This document shows, piece after piece, positions 1 through 6,750 of a stretch of DNA of 9,125 nt (position 1 is its first letter; each line of letters starts with the position of its first letter). The notes beneath the pieces were generated by a model. The model was not told the DNA's origin, did not search any database, and saw only the letters and a program-made list of their open reading frames with translations. Location: positions 1-9,125 of the forward strand of contig JBGPBV010000218.1 in the NCBI GenBank assembly GCA_041481445.1. The letters are read 5' to 3'. The stretch comes from AA29 sp041481445. Its GTDB lineage: Bacteria; Acidobacteriota; Vicinamibacteria; Fen-336. The translations under genes and the position numbers were made by a program.

Positions 1-1096
1 CGCTCCCGGTCACGGCGTCGACCGTGCAGAAGCGCGGCGTCCAGTCCACGTCGGCGTAGTCGTCCATCGCCGCCGCCCGCTCCGGCCCGCACGTCATGAG
101 GATGGACTCGCCACCCGCCGACCACAGGGGCGCGCTGCCCGCGGCCAGCTTGCGGCTCTGCCCGCTCGCGACGTCCACGACATGCACGGCCTCTCCCCCG
201 TCCTCCCCGCCGCCTTCCGCCGTGTACGCGATCTTCGTCCCGTCCGGCGACCAGGCGATCCCGCGCGCGTCCCAGACCGACGCCGCCACCAGCGGCCGGT
301 AGGACCCGGCCTTGAAGTCGTAGACGGCCAGGCGCGCCCCTCGCCCGTCGTCGAGCATGAACGCGAGGTACTTGCCGCTCGGCGACCAGACGGGCGCGTA
401 GGCGCGGAGTTCGCCGGTCACGAGCACGCGTGCGTCCGGGAAGAACCAGACCTTGGCCGCGGCCAGCAGGACGACGAGCGCGACGCTCCCGCCGATGATC
501 GCCTTCGTGCGGCCGGTCATCCGGCGCATCATGTTGTTCACGGGCACCGCGGCCGGACGCTGGGCCACGCCGGTCTGGAAGGAGGCCGTCTGTCCCCCGC
601 GCACTGGCCCGGCGCTCGGCCGCGCCGACGGGGCCTTCGTGGTCGCGGCGGCGGGAGCCGTGGGGGCGGCCACACCCGGCACCGGGACGGACGCTTCGGG
701 CACGCCGGTGAGCTGCGCGCGCTTGTGCCGGGCGAAGGCGTTGGCGGGATCGATGGCGAGGAGGCGCTCGAGCGCGGCCACCGCCAGGTCCTTGCGATGG
801 GCCTCGGCGTAGACCTTGGCGAGCTGGATGTAGCCGGCGGGCGCGCTGGGCTTGGCCGAGATCTCGCTCTCGAGCCGCTCGATCCGGGCCAGGACCTCCG
901 GCGGCGCCTCGAACGCGGCGGGGGCGGGCGGCTCCATCGGCTCCCCGGCCGGAGCGGGCGGCTCCTCGATGGGGGCGAGGGCGATGGGCGCGGAGGCGGC
1001 TTCCGGCTCGGCGTCCATCGGCGAGCGGCATTGCGAGCACTCCGCGGCGCCGGAGTCGTTGAACGCGCCGCACTTCGGACAGGGCACGAGCTCCAT
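1..1096 (-). CDS. Zinc-ribbon / TPR / single-TM / TolB-like propeller protein (3' end cut by window edge)
   Basis: The N-terminus holds a zinc ribbon with CPKC at residues 6-9 and CSQC at 20-23. A Pro/Ala/Glu-rich linker follows (about 27-65), then a TPR-like helical pair (about 82-125), a second Pro/Ala/Thr linker, and one transmembrane segment near residues 198-219. The rest has PD40/TolB-type propeller blades, recognisable by WSPSGKYLAF near 237, WSPDGTKIAY near 282 and a weaker WSAGGESIL near 323. The likely topology is a cytoplasmic ribbon and TPR with a propeller outside the membrane. About 365 residues are visible and the reading frame runs off the left edge without a stop. The ATG is supported by AAGGAGGG seven bases upstream. 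The ribbon and TPR suggest protein interaction and the propeller suggests ligand or envelope-protein binding; the exact function is unknown. It is transcribed divergently from the VOC gene. Confidence 0.88.
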   Translation of the reverse strand, partial: MELVPCPKCGAFNDSGAAECSQCRSPMDAEPEAASAPIALAPIEEPPAPAGEPMEPPAPAAFEAPPEVLARIERLESEISAKPSAPAGYIQLAKVYAEAHRKDLAVAALERLLAIDPANAFARHKRAQLTGVPEASVPVPGVAAPTAPAAATTKAPSARPSAGPVRGGQTASFQTGVAQRPAAVPVNNMMRRMTGRTKAIIGGSVALVVLLAAAKVWFFPDARVLVTGELRAYAPVWSPSGKYLAFMLDDGRGARLAVYDFKAGSYRPLVAASVWDARGIAWSPDGTKIAYTAEGGGEDGGEAVHVVDVASGQSRKLAAGSAPLWSAGGESILMTCGPERAAAMDDYADVDWTPRFCTVDAVTGS

Positions 1097-1103
1097 GGCC
1101 TGG

Positions 1104-1111
1104 CCCTCCTT
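1104..1111 (-). promoter_or_regulatory. Strong Shine-Dalgarno of the zinc-ribbon/propeller gene
   Basis: On the minus strand this reads AAGGAGGG, with seven bases before the ATG at 1096. It fixes the start of the zinc-ribbon protein so that the CPKC ribbon lies at its very N-terminus. Confidence 0.8.
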
Positions 1112-1121
1112 CGCCGGCGGC

Positions 1122-1150
1122 AACGTACGCCAACGACTTGAACGCGTCAA
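1122..1150 (-). promoter_or_regulatory. Predicted sigma70-type promoter for the zinc-ribbon/propeller gene
   Basis: The minus strand has TTGACG (1150-1145) as -35, a 17-base spacer, and TACGTT (1127-1122) as -10. The -35 matches consensus at 5 of 6 positions; the -10 is weak but keeps the key T, A and final T. A start near 1115 would give a leader of about 19 bases containing the Shine-Dalgarno. The -35 lies one base from the -35 of the opposite promoter. Confidence 0.45.
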
Positions 1151-1165
1151 CGCCGAGACTATGAT
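1138..1165 (+). promoter_or_regulatory. Predicted promoter for the VOC gene, implying a leaderless start
   Basis: TTGAAC (1138-1143), a 16-base spacer and TATGAT (1160-1165, 5 of 6 matches to the consensus -10). Transcription would start at about 1172-1173, which is the ATG at 1173, so the message may be leaderless. The upstream in-frame ATG at 1161 lies inside the -10 and would then not be transcribed. The two facing -35 boxes create the imperfect palindrome TTGA-ACGCG-TCAA at 1138-1150. Confidence 0.45.
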
Positions 1166-1172
1166 CGCGGCC

Positions 1173-1820
1173 ATGCGCCTGGAGATGCTGTGCCTTGATC
1201 ACCTCATCCTGGGCGCCCGCGACCTCGACGAGGGCATCCGGCGGTTCGAGGAGAAGACGGGCGTGCGGCCGCAGCCGGGGGGCGAGCATCCGGGACGCGG
1301 GACGCGCAACGCGCTGGTCTCGCTGGCGCCGGGGCTGTACGTCGAGATCCTCGCTCCGCAGGCCAGCGCGCCCGACGAGGGTCGGGCGGGAGCGCTCCGC
1401 AAGCTGACGGACCTGACGCCCTACGGCTTCGCGCTCTTCGCCGGCGATCTCGACGGAGTGCGACGCCGACTGGCTGAGGCCGGGTTTGGAGTCTCCGAGA
1501 TCCAGAAGGGCTCGCGCGCGCGGCCCGGCGGCGTCCTCCTGGAGTGGAAGACGTTCGAGATCGAGCGGCCGGCGATCGCCGCCATGCCGTTCTTCATCCG
1601 GTGGGGAGACGGCACCACGCATCCTTCGGCGGACGCGCCCGGCGGATGCCGGCTGGAGCGGCTCCGGATCCTCACCCCCGACGCCGCCCTTCTCCGGCGC
1701 GTGTTCTCCACGCTGTCCGTCGACGTCGCCGTCGATCCCGCCGAGCGCGGCGCGATGGAGGTGACGCTCGCCTGTCCCAAGGGGACGGTCCAGTTCAAGG
1801 GCGACGTCGCCGCGCACTAG
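1173..1820 (+). CDS. Glyoxalase-like VOC-fold protein (Glyoxalase_3 type)
   Basis: A 215-residue soluble protein. The first VOC beta-alpha-beta unit starts LDHLILGARDLDEG near residue 8, with H10 as the probable first metal ligand and a glutamate in YVEILAP (E58). A second module carries the PFFIRWGD motif near 139-146 followed by HP, typical of the two-module Glyoxalase_3 family (family knowledge). Members mostly have no assigned substrate; dioxygenase, isomerase or binding roles are all possible. In-frame ATGs exist at 1161, 1173 and 1185, none with a clear Shine-Dalgarno. 1173 is preferred because the predicted promoter would start transcription there. The frame is open upstream to 852, but that part is antisense to the zinc-ribbon gene. 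The next gene lies 53 bases downstream behind its own promoter, so this looks monocistronic. Confidence 0.85.
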   Translation: MRLEMLCLDHLILGARDLDEGIRRFEEKTGVRPQPGGEHPGRGTRNALVSLAPGLYVEILAPQASAPDEGRAGALRKLTDLTPYGFALFAGDLDGVRRRLAEAGFGVSEIQKGSRARPGGVLLEWKTFEIERPAIAAMPFFIRWGDGTTHPSADAPGGCRLERLRILTPDAALLRRVFSTLSVDVAVDPAERGAMEVTLACPKGTVQFKGDVAAH

Positions 1821-1822
1821 GC

Positions 1823-1849
1823 TTGACGAGGTATCACAAAACGTATATT
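1823..1849 (+). promoter_or_regulatory. Predicted promoter of the peptidase-MBL operon
   Basis: TTGACG (1823-1828), a 15-base spacer and TATATT (1844-1849), each 5 of 6 to the sigma70 consensus, in a short AT-rich island (about 1831-1857) within otherwise very GC-rich DNA. The spacer is shorter than the optimal 17. It begins three bases after the VOC stop, so the operon probably has an independent promoter. Confidence 0.55.
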
Positions 1850-1859
1850 TCAGTGTCGT

Positions 1860-1868
1860 AAGGGGAGG
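1860..1868 (+). promoter_or_regulatory. Ribosome binding site of the metallopeptidase
   Basis: AAGGGGAGG with five bases before the ATG at 1874. This is the clearest plus-strand Shine-Dalgarno in the window and fixes the start. Confidence 0.75.
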
Positions 1869-1873
1869 TTCCC

Positions 1874-3616
1874 ATGCAACCCTACCCGCGTCCCGAACGC
1901 CGCCCGCTGCAGATCTTCGCTTTCGACCCGATGTTGGGCCGGGCCGGCGGGCGCCTCACGCTGTCGGTCCAGAACGAGCCGCTGCTGCCCGGCCCGCAGG
2001 GCAACCGCATCCAGGTGATCGACTACGACGCCACCTCGAAGACCCTGTACGCGCCGGTGGACCTCGATGATCCCGCGGTGCTGATGACGGACGGGCTCGA
2101 TCCGTCGGAGTCGGACCCACGGTTCCACCAGCAGATGGTCTACGCGGTGGCGATGAAGGTCGTGGAGAACTTCGAAGAGGCGTTGGGGCGCAGCTTCACG
2201 TTCAAGGACCGGAAAAGGCTGAGGATCTTCCCCCACGCGTTCGAGGACGCGAACGCGTTCTACGACCCGGGGATGGTCGCGGTGCTGCTCGGATACTTCC
2301 GCGCCGACGAGGCGAACCCGGGGCCGAACCTGCCGGGGCAGACCGTCTTCACGTGCGTCTCCCACGACATCGTCGCGCACGAGGTGACGCACGCCATGGT
2401 GGACCGGCTGCGGCCGAACTTCATGGAGGAGACCAACGGCGACGTGCTGGCGTTCCACGAGGGGTTCGCCGACGTCGTCGCGATCTTCCAGCACTTCACG
2501 TTCCGGTCGATCCTCGCCGGGGCGATCCAGGAAACGCACGGCCAGCTGCGCTCTCCGAACGTGCTCGGCGAGCTGGCGGCCCAGTTCGGCCGCGCCACCG
2601 GCACGGGCCGGGCCCTGCGGACGGCCATCGAAGGCGGAGCGCCGGACCCCCGCCTCTACGACACCGTGACCGAGCCCCACGAGCGCGGCTCGATCCTCGT
2701 GGCCGCGGTCTTCGACGCGTTCTTCAGCGTCTATCAGGAGCGGATCAAGGATCTCGTCCGCATCGCCACCGGAGGAACCGGGCGGCTGCCCGAGGGCGAT
2801 CTGCATCCCGACCTCGTCGATCGGATCGCCCGCGAGGCGAGCAAGACCGCGAAGAACATCTTGACGATGTGCATCCGGGCGTTCGAGTACCTGCCGCCGG
2901 TGGACGTGACGTTCGGCGACTACCTGCGGGCGATCGTCACCGCCGACTACGAGACCGTGATTTCCGACGACCGCGGCCTGCGGGCCAGCATGGTCGAAGC
3001 ATTCCGGCTGCGCGGCGTGAAGCTCGACGGCGTGCCGTCCCTGGGCGAGGAATCGGTGCGCTGGCCGCGGCGCGATCCCGGCCTCCGCCTCGACTTCGCG
3101 CCCCTCGACGAGGCGTTGGGCGTGAGCGCGCGAGCCTTCGACCGCGGCCCGCACCGCAAGACGCGGGTCGTCGAGTCCGAAGGGACGCGCAAGAAGCAAG
3201 GGGAGTGGGCGAAGAGCCTCGAGAAGTGGGGAGCCGACAACGCCGCGGCGCTGGGGCTCGACCCGAAGCTCGAGCCGCGGGTCGAGGGGTTCCACACGGT
3301 GTTTCGCGTCAGCCCGGGCGGGCAGCTCGTGGTCGAGCTCGTCGCGCAGCTCGTCCAGGAAGACAAGGCGAAGCGCGACGATCCGGCCTTCGGCGGCGTC
3401 CCCGCCCTGGGAGGATGCACGGTGATCGCCGACGCGGGCGGGAACGTGAGGTACGTGCTGACGAAGCCGCTCTCCGAAGAACGCCTCGCCGTCCAAGCGG
3501 ATTTCGTGGCGCGGTGCGATGAGCAGGACGGGATGCTGCCGTGGGCGGATGAGGCCTACAGCCGGCTGCGGATGAAAGCGCGATCGTTCGCCCGGCTCCA
3601 CCGGGGGCGGCGATGA
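1874..3616 (+). CDS. Cytoplasmic gluzincin (thermolysin-fold, M4-like) metallopeptidase
   Basis: A 580-residue protein. HEVTH at 169-173 is the zinc-binding HExxH with catalytic E170. AFHEGFAD at 193-200 supplies the third ligand E196 and the E-xxx-D pairing (D200) seen in thermolysin as E166/D170. H269 in EPHERGSI could match thermolysin's catalytic H231. A helical stretch with PPVDVTFGDYLRA (341-353) follows; I recall it as typical of a widespread, mostly uncharacterised group of bacterial gluzincins. Residues about 400-580 form a charged linker and a mixed C-terminal domain with GGCTVIAD near 513. No signal peptide, propeptide or TM segment is visible, so it probably acts in the cytoplasm, unlike classical secreted M4 enzymes. 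The stop overlaps the MBL start (ATGA), so the two products are probably co-produced. Substrate unknown. Confidence 0.87.
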   Translation: MQPYPRPERRPLQIFAFDPMLGRAGGRLTLSVQNEPLLPGPQGNRIQVIDYDATSKTLYAPVDLDDPAVLMTDGLDPSESDPRFHQQMVYAVAMKVVENFEEALGRSFTFKDRKRLRIFPHAFEDANAFYDPGMVAVLLGYFRADEANPGPNLPGQTVFTCVSHDIVAHEVTHAMVDRLRPNFMEETNGDVLAFHEGFADVVAIFQHFTFRSILAGAIQETHGQLRSPNVLGELAAQFGRATGTGRALRTAIEGGAPDPRLYDTVTEPHERGSILVAAVFDAFFSVYQERIKDLVRIATGGTGRLPEGDLHPDLVDRIAREASKTAKNILTMCIRAFEYLPPVDVTFGDYLRAIVTADYETVISDDRGLRASMVEAFRLRGVKLDGVPSLGEESVRWPRRDPGLRLDFAPLDEALGVSARAFDRGPHRKTRVVESEGTRKKQGEWAKSLEKWGADNAAALGLDPKLEPRVEGFHTVFRVSPGGQLVVELVAQLVQEDKAKRDDPAFGGVPALGGCTVIADAGGNVRYVLTKPLSEERLAVQADFVARCDEQDGMLPWADEAYSRLRMKARSFARLHRGRR

Positions 3617-4941
3617 GCCCCGCGGCCCCGTCGGTCTCGATCCGGATGTACGACGTCGGCTTCGGCGATTCCTTCCTGCTCACCTTCCCCGGGCCCGACC
3701 GGCCGCGGAAGGTCTTGATCGACTGCGGCGTCCACCCGGCGGGCCCGCCGGAGGCCAGGCCCTTCAAGGACGTCGTGGTCCAGCTCCTCGCCGACCTCAA
3801 GGAAGGGGACGAGGCGCGGGTCGACGTGGTGGTGTGTTCGCACCGCCATCGCGACCACGTCCTGGGCTTCGAGAACGAGGGCTGGTCGTCGGTGCGCGTG
3901 TCCGAGGTCTGGATGCCGTGGACCGAGCATCCGACCGACCCCGAGGCGCGCAAGATCCGGGAGGCACAGGCGAAGAAAGCCGCGGCCGTGGCCGCGTCGC
4001 TCGCCTTGAGCGGCGCCAGCGACGAGAACGCGGTGCGGGCGCGCGATCTGCTCGAGAACAACCTCACGAACGCCAAGGCGATGGCGATGCTCCACGGCGG
4101 CTTCGCCGGGCATCCGCCGGCGCGCTTCCTGCCGGAGCCGCCCGCCGCCGGCCAGCCACTGCTGCCCCAGTCGTTCAAATCGCCGCTCCTTCCCGACGTC
4201 ACGGTGCACGTGCTCGGGCCGTCGCGCGATCGCGCCACGATCCGAGACATGAATCCGCCGGTGGGAGAGAGCTTCTTCCGTGCCGCCTCCGCCGGCGGCA
4301 GCTCGGGGGCGGCCCCTCTCGACGACCGCTGGGCGATCTCGGCACGCGGCGCGGAGTTCAAGAGCTGGCTCAAGAAGACGGAGCAGGCGGCGAAGAAGGT
4401 CGGGTTCGATCCGTCACAGCCCCTGGTCCCGACGGACCCCGGCTTCCTCGCCAGGTGGTTCGCGAGCCTCGAGCTGAGCGGTCAGGACATCGGCAAGGTC
4501 GACCATTTCGCCACCGACAGCCCGCTCGCGGCGGCGGTCGCCATCGAGCAGGCGGTCAACGGGACGAGCCTGATGCTCGTCTTCGAGATCGGCCGGGCGG
4601 TGCTGCTGTTCCCGGGCGACGCGCAGTGGGGAACCTGGGACAATGCCATGACGACGGCCCGCGCGCTGCTGGAACGCACCAACTTCCTCAAGGTGGGGCA
4701 TCACGGCAGCCACAACGCGTCCCCGAAGTCCTTCGTCAACGACGTGCTCGGCGCGGACTTCCAGGCCATGGTCTCGACGCGGACGACGAAGATCTTCAAG
4801 CAGATCCCGCGGCGTCCGCTACTGGAGGCCCTGGTCGGAAAGCAGGCGGTGCCGGGCCTGGCCCGAAGCGACGAGCCGGCGGTGCCGGCGGCGTTCAAGC
4901 GCATCAGCGACATCTGCGTGGAGGCGACGGTCGCCATCTGA
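3613..4941 (+). CDS. ComEC-type metallo-beta-lactamase-fold hydrolase (standalone, soluble)
   Basis: A 442-residue protein. It opens with the MBL strand signature MYDVGFGDSFLL (12-23) and LIDCG (35-39), then the metal motif SHRHRDH at 76-82 (HxHxDH). LLFPGD at 331-336 supplies the bridging aspartate D336, and KVGHHGSHNAS at 360-370 is the late histidine motif typical of the ComEC/Rec2 MBL branch. About 210 residues, largely helical and charged, separate HxHxDH from the late core strands, well more than in a minimal domain, so a substrate-recognition insert is likely. There are no TM segments, so it is not a DNA-uptake channel. The branch includes nucleases and phosphodiesterases, but substrate cannot be read here. 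ATG overlaps the peptidase stop by four bases. It ends 22 bases from the convergent operon. Confidence 0.87.
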   Translation: MSPAAPSVSIRMYDVGFGDSFLLTFPGPDRPRKVLIDCGVHPAGPPEARPFKDVVVQLLADLKEGDEARVDVVVCSHRHRDHVLGFENEGWSSVRVSEVWMPWTEHPTDPEARKIREAQAKKAAAVAASLALSGASDENAVRARDLLENNLTNAKAMAMLHGGFAGHPPARFLPEPPAAGQPLLPQSFKSPLLPDVTVHVLGPSRDRATIRDMNPPVGESFFRAASAGGSSGAAPLDDRWAISARGAEFKSWLKKTEQAAKKVGFDPSQPLVPTDPGFLARWFASLELSGQDIGKVDHFATDSPLAAAVAIEQAVNGTSLMLVFEIGRAVLLFPGDAQWGTWDNAMTTARALLERTNFLKVGHHGSHNASPKSFVNDVLGADFQAMVSTRTTKIFKQIPRRPLLEALVGKQAVPGLARSDEPAVPAAFKRISDICVEATVAI

Positions 4942-4955
4942 CTTGCCGGTCACCG

Positions 4956-4977
4956 TCGGCCCGCTATGGCGGGCCGA
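4956..4977. terminator. Perfect hairpin at the convergent gene junction
   Basis: TCGGCCCGC (4956-4964), loop TATG, GCGGGCCGA (4969-4977): a 9-bp perfect stem extendable by one G-T wobble. It lies 14 bases after the MBL stop and overlaps the TAG stop (4966-4964) of the opposing synthase gene. Neither side has a real U-tract, so it is a poor classical intrinsic terminator. It may act with Rho or as an RNA 3'-end stabiliser for both transcripts. Confidence 0.5.
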
Positions 4978-5821
4978 TCGTCAGGCGGCGGGCGAAGCGC
5001 TGGACGGATCGGACGAAGAGGCCGCAGACGCGCGCACCCGTGCCGTCGCTCTCGGCGGCCAGGCGGGGGGCGAGGCGCGCGAGCCCTTCCGTCGTCTGCG
5101 CCCGCCCCGCGGCGCGCCACGCGCGCGCGGCCGACGTCGCGAGGAAGAGGTCGAGGGCTTCGAGACCCTGTCCCTCCGCGGCCGCCCCGTCGACGACCTC
5201 GCGGGGCACGTTGACGAGCCCGTGGCGCAGGTCGTCGGCGAGGTCGCGCTCGGTCGAGCACCACCCGAGGGCGGCCACCAGCTCGGGCACGTCCTCCGCC
5301 CGCAGGCGGGCCCCGGCGCCGATGAGCAGCAGGTCGAGGGACAGGTGGAAGGTCCGGTCGTGATGCGCCGCGAGCCGGGCCGCGTCCCAGACCAGGCGCT
5401 CCCGCGCCCGCTCGTGATCCGACATCATGTGCCGGACCAGGGCGGCCGCCATCTCGACCGGCCGCTCGCCCGGCCGGCCCCGCGACGAAAGCTCGGCGCG
5501 CAGGCTCCGGGCCAGGAGGCCGAGGCGGCCGTTGGCCTCGGGGCCCCCTCCGAGCGCGACCGCGACCTCTTCCGCGACCGTCCGCGGATCGCGCGCGCAC
5601 GGCCGGTCGCCGTCGAGCAGGTCGTCCACCGCCTGCAGCAGGCAGAACCCGACGCGCAGGACCCGCGTGCGCCTCCAGGCGCGCAGGGCGTCGCCGTACA
5701 AGGCGGCCGCGATCACCCAGTAGCGCCGATGCCGGCGGAGGAAGTAGAGAAGCTCGGCCAGGCAGGCCCGCTCCACGCCTCGCACCGCGGGCACGTCGGG
5801 GACCACGGCGACGATGCTCAC
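4964..5821 (-). CDS. Squalene/phytoene synthase-family enzyme (head-to-head isoprenyl synthase fold)
   Basis: A 285-residue, helix-rich protein of normal family length (about 280-310). The first Asp-rich motif is AVDDLLDGD (64-72, DDxxD) and the second is RDLADDLRHGLVNVP (192-206), matching the RDxxED...G..YLP signature of squalene and phytoene synthases. Both Mg-diphosphate sites are therefore present and catalysis is plausible: condensation of two isoprenyl diphosphates, or a related transfer. The usual tyrosine of YLP is replaced (NVP), so the product may differ from phytoene or squalene. Start is GTG at 5821, with GGAGAG five bases upstream; GTGA overlaps the desaturase stop, indicating translational coupling. 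It is last in the operon. No phytoene desaturase, lycopene cyclase or hopene cyclase lies in the window. The assignment of the fold is fairly firm; the specific reaction is not known. Confidence 0.8.
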   Translation of the reverse strand: MSIVAVVPDVPAVRGVERACLAELLYFLRRHRRYWVIAAALYGDALRAWRRTRVLRVGFCLLQAVDDLLDGDRPCARDPRTVAEEVAVALGGGPEANGRLGLLARSLRAELSSRGRPGERPVEMAAALVRHMMSDHERARERLVWDAARLAAHHDRTFHLSLDLLLIGAGARLRAEDVPELVAALGWCSTERDLADDLRHGLVNVPREVVDGAAAEGQGLEALDLFLATSAARAWRAAGRAQTTEGLARLAPRLAAESDGTGARVCGLFVRSVQRFARRLTIGPP

Positions 5822-6750
5822 GCCGTCTCTCCAGAGCGGCCCGCCTCCTCGATCGGCCGCGGGCCCCGCCACATCCGGAAGTAGATCCCGAGGAACGACG
5901 GCCGGCGCTCGGAGGGATCGACGTGCCGCGGCAGGTCGCGCCAGGACAGATGAGGATGGGTGTGGTGCGCGAGGTGATGGTGGTAGTTCAGGAACAGCCC
6001 GCGCACGATCGGGTTCACGCGCAGGTTCCAGGCGCCGCGGCGGGGGTCGAGGGACGAGAAGGCGTGGTCGGCGTACTGCAGGGCGCTCCAGTTGAGGGCG
6101 AAGGCGGCGTAGCAGAGGAGCCAGGCGCGCGCGTCGAAGCCGCACAGCCTGAAGAGCGCGGCCTGGAACGCCACCGCCCACATCGTCTCCGCGCGCACCC
6201 GGGCGATCGGAAGGGCGCGCACCGCGGCCAGGTACTCCGAGGCCGCCGTCTGCCGGCCCACCGTGGCCTCGCGGTCGCTGAGCCACCGCGCCCGCGCCGC
6301 CGCCGGCATCAGGGAATGGACCAGGCAGAAGGCGGGCGGGAACAGCCAGTAGAGCCCGGTGAGGATCGCGTACCACTGCGCGTACTTCAGCCAGCGCACG
6401 TCGCCCGGGTGGACGTAGTCGAACTGCTCGGACTCCGACCGGTTGTTGGCGTGATGGGTGAGGTGGAAGGCGCGTTGGACGGAGAACGAGGTCGGGAACC
6501 AGGCCGCGGCCAGCGTGCCCGCGATCTCGTTGATCCGCGAGTCGTCGTGGAACAGCCCGTGCACGGACTCGTGGAGCAGGGCGAAGAGGGTGTTGTTCAC
6601 GAACGAGAACGCCACCGCCGCCGCCAGCACCATCCAGGTCGAGCGCGCCTGCGAGGCCGCCCAGAGCAGGGTGGCCGCGGCCAGGCTGGCCACCAGGAGC
6701 AGGGCCAGGTTGAGGCGCCCCGGGAGGCGCTCCCTCAGGCGGCCGTCCAT
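5818..6750 (-). CDS. Membrane fatty-acid-desaturase-family di-iron enzyme
   Basis: A 310-residue membrane protein with three His boxes in order: HESVH (60-64, HxxxH), HLTHH (96-100, HxxHH) and HHHLAHH (257-263, HxxHH), the last followed by THPHLSWRDLP, as in the FA_desaturase family. Hydrophobic segments at about 14-32, 38-58, 124-146 and 190-220 flank the boxes. The active site is on the cytoplasmic face in known members (family knowledge) and needs reduced ferredoxin or cytochrome b5. The substrate may be an acyl chain, or an isoprenoid given the synthase next door; carotenoid ketolases and hydroxylases belong to the same superfamily. ATG at 6750 has GAGGA upstream and overlaps the Rieske stop by 16 bases. 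Its stop overlaps the synthase GTG by four bases. Confidence 0.88.
   Translation of the reverse strand: MDGRLRERLPGRLNLALLLVASLAAATLLWAASQARSTWMVLAAAVAFSFVNNTLFALLHESVHGLFHDDSRINEIAGTLAAAWFPTSFSVQRAFHLTHHANNRSESEQFDYVHPGDVRWLKYAQWYAILTGLYWLFPPAFCLVHSLMPAAARARWLSDREATVGRQTAASEYLAAVRALPIARVRAETMWAVAFQAALFRLCGFDARAWLLCYAAFALNWSALQYADHAFSSLDPRRGAWNLRVNPIVRGLFLNYHHHLAHHTHPHLSWRDLPRHVDPSERRPSFLGIYFRMWRGPRPIEEAGRSGETA

Noticed and set aside
182..1141. Plus-strand frame opposite the zinc-ribbon protein
   Set aside because: The minus strand encodes the zinc ribbon, TM segment and propeller blades with a good Shine-Dalgarno; the plus frame is low-complexity.
852..1160. Upstream extension of the VOC gene
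   Set aside because: It is Ser/Ala/Gly-rich and antisense to the zinc-ribbon gene, and the VOC fold starts only after 1173.
1850..3601. 583-codon minus-strand open frame covering the whole metallopeptidase gene
   Set aside because: Its translation is Arg/His/Val-rich with no domain. It mirrors the peptidase gene, which has clear catalytic motifs, a promoter and a ribosome binding site; a high-GC artefact.
3834..5363. 509-codon plus-strand frame across the MBL gene and into the synthase
   Set aside because: Arg/Ala/Gly-rich nonsense composition, out of frame with the MBL motifs and antisense to the synthase.
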